Shown in pieces: positions 60,199-64,000 of a stretch of DNA of 64,000 bases. Position numbers and translations under genes: made by a program. Within the stretch, counting starts at the first letter, position 1, and every line of letters starts with the position of its first letter. Source of the DNA: Lachnospiraceae bacterium UBA7086 (GTDB lineage: Bacteria > Bacillota > Clostridia > Lachnospirales > Lachnospiraceae); NCBI GenBank assembly GCA_002492525.1, contig DKZA01000039.1:1-64000 (forward strand). The letters run 5' to 3'. A model generated the notes under the pieces. The model saw nothing but the letters and a program-made list of their open reading frames with translations. It was not told the origin of the DNA and did not search any database.

Positions 60199-60363
60199 CC
60201 TCAGCTGTTTCCGAGGCCGCGAAACGATCCTCGCGGAGTTAATTTCGTTTGAAACTCCTCAACTATTTCCGAGGCCGCAAAGCGGTCCTCGTGGAGTTAA
60301 TTTCGTTTGAAACTCCTCAGCTATTTCCGAGGCCGCAAAGCGGTCCTCGTGGAGTTAATTTCG
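60199..60363 (-). repeat. Three tandem 58-bp hairpin repeats between atpE and atpF
   Basis: Units begin at 60199, 60257 and 60315; the first two are 58 bp and the third ends near 60363. Each contains CCGAGGCCGC(A/G)AA followed by CCTCG(T/C)GGAGTTAATTTCG. In units 2 and 3, CGAGG-CCGC pairs with GCGG-T-CCTCG around AAA, giving a strong hairpin with one bulged base. They fill most of the 220-base atpE-atpF spacer. No U run, so they are not ordinary terminators. Confidence 0.9.
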
Positions 60364-60376
60364 CAGAAATTTACTC

Positions 60377-60634
60377 CTAGGGAAGTAAAGGCTTAACGAA
60401 CAGAAGCAGCATTGCAATCAACAGACCATACAGACCTGTGGTCTCGGCAACGGCCTGTCCTAATAACATGGTAGATGTAACATCGGACTTTGCACCCGGA
60501 TTTCTACCCACTGCCGCAGCCGCATGCCCTGCTGCAATACCCTGGCCCACACCAGGTCCGATACCAGCGATAACCGCAAGTCCGGCACCGATTGCTGAAC
60601 ATCCTAAAATAAAATTGTTGTTAAATTCTCCCAT
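60377..60634 (-). CDS. atpE: ATP synthase c subunit, sodium-type signature (85 aa)
   Basis: Proteolipid of the Fo rotor ring with two helices. GIGPGVGQGIAAGHAA at the first helix carries Gln31, and GQAVAETTGLYG in the second carries Glu64, Thr65, Thr66 and Tyr69. Gln, Glu and Ser/Thr at these places form the sodium site in Ilyobacter and Acetobacterium c subunits, so sodium coupling is likely. It lies between atpB and the intercistronic repeats. Confidence 0.96.
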   Translation of the reverse strand: MGEFNNNFILGCSAIGAGLAVIAGIGPGVGQGIAAGHAAAAVGRNPGAKSDVTSTMLLGQAVAETTGLYGLLIAMLLLFVKPLLP

Positions 60635-60692
60635 TTTTGATTTCCTCCTTTTATATGTGTTTCAAAATTTAAAATGGTTTGTTTGATATCAC

Positions 60693-61415
60693 TTACTCAT
60701 CTGTGGTACAAGCATTGGTAATATACGTCATAGTCAGCATACAGAATACATATGTCTGAATTGCTCCTGAGAACAGATCAAAATACACATGAAGCGCCGC
60801 CGGCCAAATAATAGCAATCTTGGAAAGGAGCGCATACACCAGCGCCAGCATAACCGTACCGGATAAGACATTAGCAAACAGACGAAGTGACAACGAAATC
60901 GGCACTGCAATATCACCGATAATGTTGATCGGCGCCCAAATAGGCCATGGATCACACAATCCGGCAATCACACCTTTTACTTTCTGATATTTGAACTGAT
61001 TATAATGAATCAGCACAAAGGTCATGATACCCATCGCAAAGGTCACTCCATAATCAGCAGTCGGCGGTCTTAGACCAAACAGTCCGGAAATATTGCTAAG
61101 CAGGATAAAAATGAAGATCGTGCCAATATAATTGCGGAACTTGGGGCTGAATTTGCCCATAACGCCGCCAATCATCTTGTCCAGCATCTCCACCACCAGT
61201 TCAACAATATTCTGGAAAGTACCCGGAACATCCGATGCATGTTTGATGACATGGTTTGCCGCAAGACTGAACGCCACAATCACCAGCATGACAATCAGAA
61301 CGCATACATGGGTCGTTGTAATCCATACAGTCTGTCCAAAAAGTTCATAAGAAAACACCCCATGAATCATGAAATCAATGTCCGCGCCAGCAGATAATAA
61401 AATTCCCTGTCCCAT
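60693..61415 (-). CDS. atpB: ATP synthase a subunit (240 aa)
   Basis: Fo stator with five to six helices. The essential arginine is in PISLSLRLFANVLSGTVMLALV in the fourth helix region, and the FSYELFGQTVWITTTH opening is typical. Start 61415 is chosen because GGAGGTGAAAGT precedes it; an upstream in-frame ATG (61490) would add 25 residues. Follows atpI after about 87 bases. Confidence 0.96.
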   Translation of the reverse strand: MGQGILLSAGADIDFMIHGVFSYELFGQTVWITTTHVCVLIVMLVIVAFSLAANHVIKHASDVPGTFQNIVELVVEMLDKMIGGVMGKFSPKFRNYIGTIFIFILLSNISGLFGLRPPTADYGVTFAMGIMTFVLIHYNQFKYQKVKGVIAGLCDPWPIWAPINIIGDIAVPISLSLRLFANVLSGTVMLALVYALLSKIAIIWPAALHVYFDLFSGAIQTYVFCMLTMTYITNACTTDE

Positions 61416-61502
61416 ACTTTCACCTCCTTCTACACATCTATTTAGTAAAAAATTACCAGACACTTTTTTAGGAGAGAACTGTCCGAACATTCCACCAGGC
61501 AG

Positions 61503-61922
61503 TCACTCTTCCTCTCCTATAATACCCTCCGGCTGTTTGTGCAACATTCTAATACACAGCCTGTGTATCAGCGGATTACAATAAGCAGATAACTTCATAC
61601 CCATATAGCCGCAGAACGTAAAAATAGGATTGGCAGACTCCGTATAAATAAGAACAGCCATCACGATCACCAAAACAAGGTATCGTATGATATTATTGAC
61701 ACCCATACACTTTACGGCATCCTTTTCAGCCATGTCCAGCCCCCTGTTTAGGGACCACCACATATGGACAGCTCCCGCCATGGCAAGAATTACGCCAATC
61801 CATAATCCAAGACTGTAAGAGATGTCTCTGGAAAAAAACAACAGTACAATCTCAAAAATAACGCCGTATATAAAAATCCCCAGACAGAGTTCAAACAATG
61901 TCGGATCAATCTTTCTTTTCAT
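61503..61922 (-). CDS. ATP synthase subunit I-like membrane protein (139 aa)
   Basis: Small membrane protein with about four helices in the position of atpI, upstream of atpB, where it may help assemble the c ring. Sequence identity to classic AtpI is not obvious by eye; the assignment rests on position, size and topology. ATG 61922 follows GGACGGAGAAAG and lies 17 bases inside the end of the preceding atpZ gene; a longer in-frame start at 62033 would read through most of atpZ and is unlikely. Confidence 0.82.
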   Translation of the reverse strand: MKRKIDPTLFELCLGIFIYGVIFEIVLLFFSRDISYSLGLWIGVILAMAGAVHMWWSLNRGLDMAEKDAVKCMGVNNIIRYLVLVIVMAVLIYTESANPIFTFCGYMGMKLSAYCNPLIHRLCIRMLHKQPEGIIGEEE

Positions 61923-62169
61923 ACTCTTTCTCCGTCCTTCGCCTGCGGGTGCTGGCCGGTGTCTCATAAATTTTCTTTGCAAATCGAAACACATTGGTAA
62001 ATCCCGCCAGGGCGCCAACAAAAAAAAGCACAACCGTCCAGGCAGAGGTCCCCAGTTTATGATCTATAAACATTCCCGCAAAAGAACATAATAAAATAGG
62101 AACCAGCATATTGATGCCAAACTGGGTTATCATGATCAGCGCCTGATAGACATTTCTGTTATATTTCAA
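61906..62169 (-). CDS. AtpZ/AtpI-family membrane protein (87 aa)
   Basis: First gene of the atp operon. Two helices (about 10-32 and 42-64) with FGINMLVPILLCSFAGMFIDHKLG and a basic, charged tail match the AtpZ/AtpI family, reported as Mg/Ca transport or c-ring assembly factors. The start codon is TTG at 62169 with AAAGGA 7 bases upstream. Overlaps the next gene by 17 bases. Confidence 0.85.
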   Translation of the reverse strand: MKYNRNVYQALIMITQFGINMLVPILLCSFAGMFIDHKLGTSAWTVVLFFVGALAGFTNVFRFAKKIYETPASTRRRRTEKEYEKKD

Positions 62170-62204
62170 AATTCAATCCTTTCCAAATAAAACCTAACAG
62201 TAAA

Positions 62205-62233
62205 ATTATATCCACTTTTGGTACTTATGTCCA
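62205..62233 (-). promoter_or_regulatory. Sigma-A promoter of the atp operon
   Basis: On the minus strand TGGACA (62233-62228), a 17-base spacer and TATAAT (62210-62205). Transcription should start near 62198, about 30 bases before the atpZ TTG codon. Confidence 0.8.
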
Positions 62234-62362
62234 GCATTATTGTGAAAATTAGATGAGTAATCAAAGAATTTAAAACAATTTACATTGACTTTTGTTCGCC
62301 ATCAGTGTAACGTAACGAGTAAGAGATTATTTCACGTTTTCTTTACCCATGGGGAGGGTACT

Positions 62363-62845
62363 ATGGCAGGTCCGATTTTATACCGTAAAAGACTGATTCC
62401 GCAAGAATGTGTGCTGTTGAAAGACGACAGACTTTTATACCGTGACGACCAAATCATCGTGACTGGTTGGAACACCTTAAAACCCCGTAAAGACCTCCAT
62501 CATGGTTTTTCCTGTTACTACCTGCAGGAAGGTATTAAAGTGAGCCGCTTCTATAAGGAAGACAACTCACTTCTGTACTGGTACTGTGATATTGTTGACT
62601 ACGACTACGATGTCAAAACAGATACCTACATCATCACCGATCTTCTTGTAGACGTAATCGTCTATCCCGACGGCTTTGTCAAAGTCGTTGATATTGATGA
62701 GCTTGTAGCCGCACAGGAAACCGGTCTGCTCACCGAAGATATGCTCAAAAAATCCCTTCTTACTTTAAACCGTCTGTTACAGATAATCTATGACGGTGGA
62801 TTCCATCAATTACAAGCTCCCATTGAACAATATATAACTCAATAG
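62363..62845 (+). CDS. DUF402 domain protein (160 aa)
   Basis: Cytoplasmic protein of the DUF402/FomD-like family, some members of which are nucleoside di- or triphosphate phosphatases. The middle part with LLYWYCDIVDYDYD then TYIITDLLVDVIVYPDG and VVDIDELVAA is the family core, with the acidic residues that bind metal. GGGGAGGG lies 5 bases before ATG 62363; the in-frame ATG at 62285 has no ribosome site. Its last 7 bases overlap the convergent hydrolase gene. A TTGACT at 62286-62291 may be its -35, but no good -10 follows. Confidence 0.85.
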   Translation: MAGPILYRKRLIPQECVLLKDDRLLYRDDQIIVTGWNTLKPRKDLHHGFSCYYLQEGIKVSRFYKEDNSLLYWYCDIVDYDYDVKTDTYIITDLLVDVIVYPDGFVKVVDIDELVAAQETGLLTEDMLKKSLLTLNRLLQIIYDGGFHQLQAPIEQYITQ

Positions 62846-64000
62846 AATATGTGTCCGCCAATCGTATATTTGGGGGTGATCCCGTCTATTGGCGTCCTAA
62901 AATATACACAATTACCCACATTGGTTGCACCGCTCATCACTTCATCAGCTGCCTGGTAACATCTGGCTGTGGCCCTTCCTTCCGCCAATGCCAGTGCCAG
63001 TCTTCCGCTGCCTACCGGTGAGAACTGTTTGTTTTGATAAATAACCCCTGTCACGGTATCCGGATAAACCGAGCTTAACACCCGATTAATAACCACCGAT
63101 CCCACAGCCACTTGACCGGCATAGGGTTCTCCGCCGGCCTCACAATAAATCAAGTTCGCCAGAAGATATCTGTCACCCTCCGAGAAATTTACCTCAGAAA
63201 TATCGCGCCAGCTGGACTGTGCCGCCAATTCCGCCATACGCATCTCTTCCGCCAGTTTTGCCCTTAAGGCCGTCAGGTTTTCCTCCTGTTCCTTAATCTG
63301 CTGTTCATAGGCAAGTGCTTCTGCCTCTGCCTCTGAAATCTGGTCAGCTGTGGCATGGATAGAATTGGATGTCTGGCTGACCAGTCCGGAAACACGGCTT
63401 TGTTCCGCCACTACCTGGATCTTATACTCATCCAGCTCCGCCTTGTTTTCCTCCTGTTTCTGTTTGGCCAGTTCCAGTTCTGCCTGCTTCTGCTCCATAG
63501 CCGCCTGAGAATCCTTATACTCCTGCAGAACTTTCTGCTGATAGGCCGACAACTGTTCAATATAATCATTTTTATTCAAGAAATCCGTAATATTGCCAGA
63601 AGAAAAAAAGAGCTCCATATACAAAAAGTTGCCGCGTTCATACATAAACTGGATTTGATGCTTCATCGTATCATAATGATCATCCTTCAGCGCAATCGCT
63701 TCACTAAGCTCTTCTGTTACCTGTTCAATCTCTTCATCAAGTGCAGCTATTTCCGCTTCCTTGTCTACTATACTCTGCTCCAACTCGCTTAGATTGTTGC
63801 TCACCTGAGTCAACTCTGTATTCAGAGTTGACAAGGCGCCCTGCAGGGAACTCTGCTGTTCATTCAGGTTCTTCAGATTTTCCTCTGTCTCATCGAGCCT
63901 GGATTCCGTCTCCTGCTTTTCCTGCTCCGCCCGTCGGATTTTTTCCCTAGTCTCCTCCGTGGCCTGTACGGAGAAGGGCATAACACTGCACAGCAGAATA
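62839..64000 (-). CDS. Secreted cell-wall hydrolase with coiled coil and SleB-like domain (partial, 5' end outside window)
   Basis: Exported peptidoglycan hydrolase. The frame is open to the window edge; residues before MPFSVQA read ILLCSV, the end of a signal peptide. A long coiled coil of about 230 residues (Glu, Gln and Lys-rich) precedes a Hydrolase_2/SleB domain with YLLANLIYCEAGGEPYAGQVAVG (catalytic Glu) and VINRVLSSVYPDTV, ending in YTIGGHIFY. This layout occurs in PcsB/CwlO-like division hydrolases and in spore cortex enzymes. The role (division or germination) cannot be decided without its neighbours. Confidence 0.92.
   Translation of the reverse strand, partial: ILLCSVMPFSVQATEETREKIRRAEQEKQETESRLDETEENLKNLNEQQSSLQGALSTLNTELTQVSNNLSELEQSIVDKEAEIAALDEEIEQVTEELSEAIALKDDHYDTMKHQIQFMYERGNFLYMELFFSSGNITDFLNKNDYIEQLSAYQQKVLQEYKDSQAAMEQKQAELELAKQKQEENKAELDEYKIQVVAEQSRVSGLVSQTSNSIHATADQISEAEAEALAYEQQIKEQEENLTALRAKLAEEMRMAELAAQSSWRDISEVNFSEGDRYLLANLIYCEAGGEPYAGQVAVGSVVINRVLSSVYPDTVTGVIYQNKQFSPVGSGRLALALAEGRATARCYQAADEVMSGATNVGNCVYFRTPIDGITPKYTIGGHIFY

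Noticed and set aside
60199..60363. CRISPR array
   Set aside because: Units are adjacent tandem copies without unique spacers and lie inside an operon.
60199..60363. Rho-independent terminators after atpE
   Set aside because: Stems are strong but no U run follows, and atpF onward must be transcribed.
1..64000. tRNA, rRNA, tmRNA, RNase P RNA or phage/IS genes
   Set aside because: Read for typical motifs on both strands and none seen. The remnants of Rpn-type genes are the only transposase-like traces besides the palindromic element.

Overview
The window looks like chromosomal DNA of a spore-forming, flagellated Gram-positive anaerobe of the Lachnospiraceae (Clostridia). The grounds are spoVT and spoVG homologues, a glgC/glgD pair, a DnaD/DnaI-type primosome pair, a YesM/YesN-regulated sugar importer, a long-form PRPP synthetase, lipoproteins with lipoboxes, strong AGGAGG ribosome binding sites and moderate G+C. 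I cannot name the genus or species. No rRNA, tRNA, CRISPR array, intact IS element or phage genes were found.

Layout. 1-93: end of a dispersed palindromic element whose other copy, apparently complete, is at 50141-50337. 0.1-7 kb: a family GH4 6-phospho-glycosidase, then on the minus strand a tightly overlapping four-gene operon (secreted VCBS-like protein, OmpR-type regulator, histidine kinase, membrane-anchored protein) and nicotinate phosphoribosyltransferase. 7.1-8.1 kb: remnant of an Rpn/PD-(D/E)XK family gene and spoVT. 8.4-20.2 kb: a complete-looking chitobiose locus on the plus strand. It encodes a GH94 chitobiose phosphorylase, a phosphohexomutase, a YesM-type kinase, a solute-binding lipoprotein, two permeases, a YesN-type regulator, nagB and nagA. 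Together they would import GlcNAc disaccharide, split it with phosphate, and feed GlcNAc-6-P to fructose-6-P. The importer ATPase and a GlcNAc kinase are not in the window. 20.2-22.7 kb: a sigma-D-type promoter driving a flagellin whose central region is a zinc metallopeptidase (flagellinolysin), followed by a small zinc-ribbon protein.

22.7-28.4 kb (minus): alpha/beta hydrolase, membrane-tethered MurF-like ligase, Ddl, kduI and kduD, plus a 33-codon small ORF. 28.6-33.3 kb is an eroded patch: an unknown lipoprotein, a LysR gene lacking its N-terminus, a frameshifted lipoprotein aldo/keto reductase, a HEAT-repeat protein, a cysteine desulfurase and another Rpn remnant. 33.4-42.1 kb (minus): mfd, pth, an RsiV-like anti-sigma factor with its ECF sigma factor, spoVG, glgD and glgC. 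42.5-47.4 kb (plus): murC, dnaD-like, dnaI-like and prs. 47.5-50.1 kb: an unknown protein, a QueT transporter behind a predicted preQ1-I riboswitch, a YczE-type membrane protein and a HAD phosphatase. 50.3-54.6 kb (minus): a large membrane-anchored protein with an apparently inactive C39-like domain, a methyltransferase and an unknown protein.

54.7-62.2 kb (minus): the F1Fo ATP synthase operon atpZ-atpI-atpB-atpE-atpF-atpH-atpA-atpG-atpD-atpC with a clear promoter and terminator. Subunit c carries the residues of sodium-binding c subunits, and three tandem 58-bp hairpin repeats lie between atpE and atpF. The window ends with a DUF402 protein and a SleB-like cell-wall hydrolase whose 5' end is cut by the edge.

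Most interesting: the flagellin-protease with its own sigma-D promoter; the palindromic element with an apparent 12-bp duplication at the end of a coding sequence; the atp intercistronic repeats; the overlapping sensory operon; the pseudo-C39 surface protein; and the lipoprotein reductase that looks broken by loss of a 5-bp unit. All family assignments come from reading motifs, not from searches.
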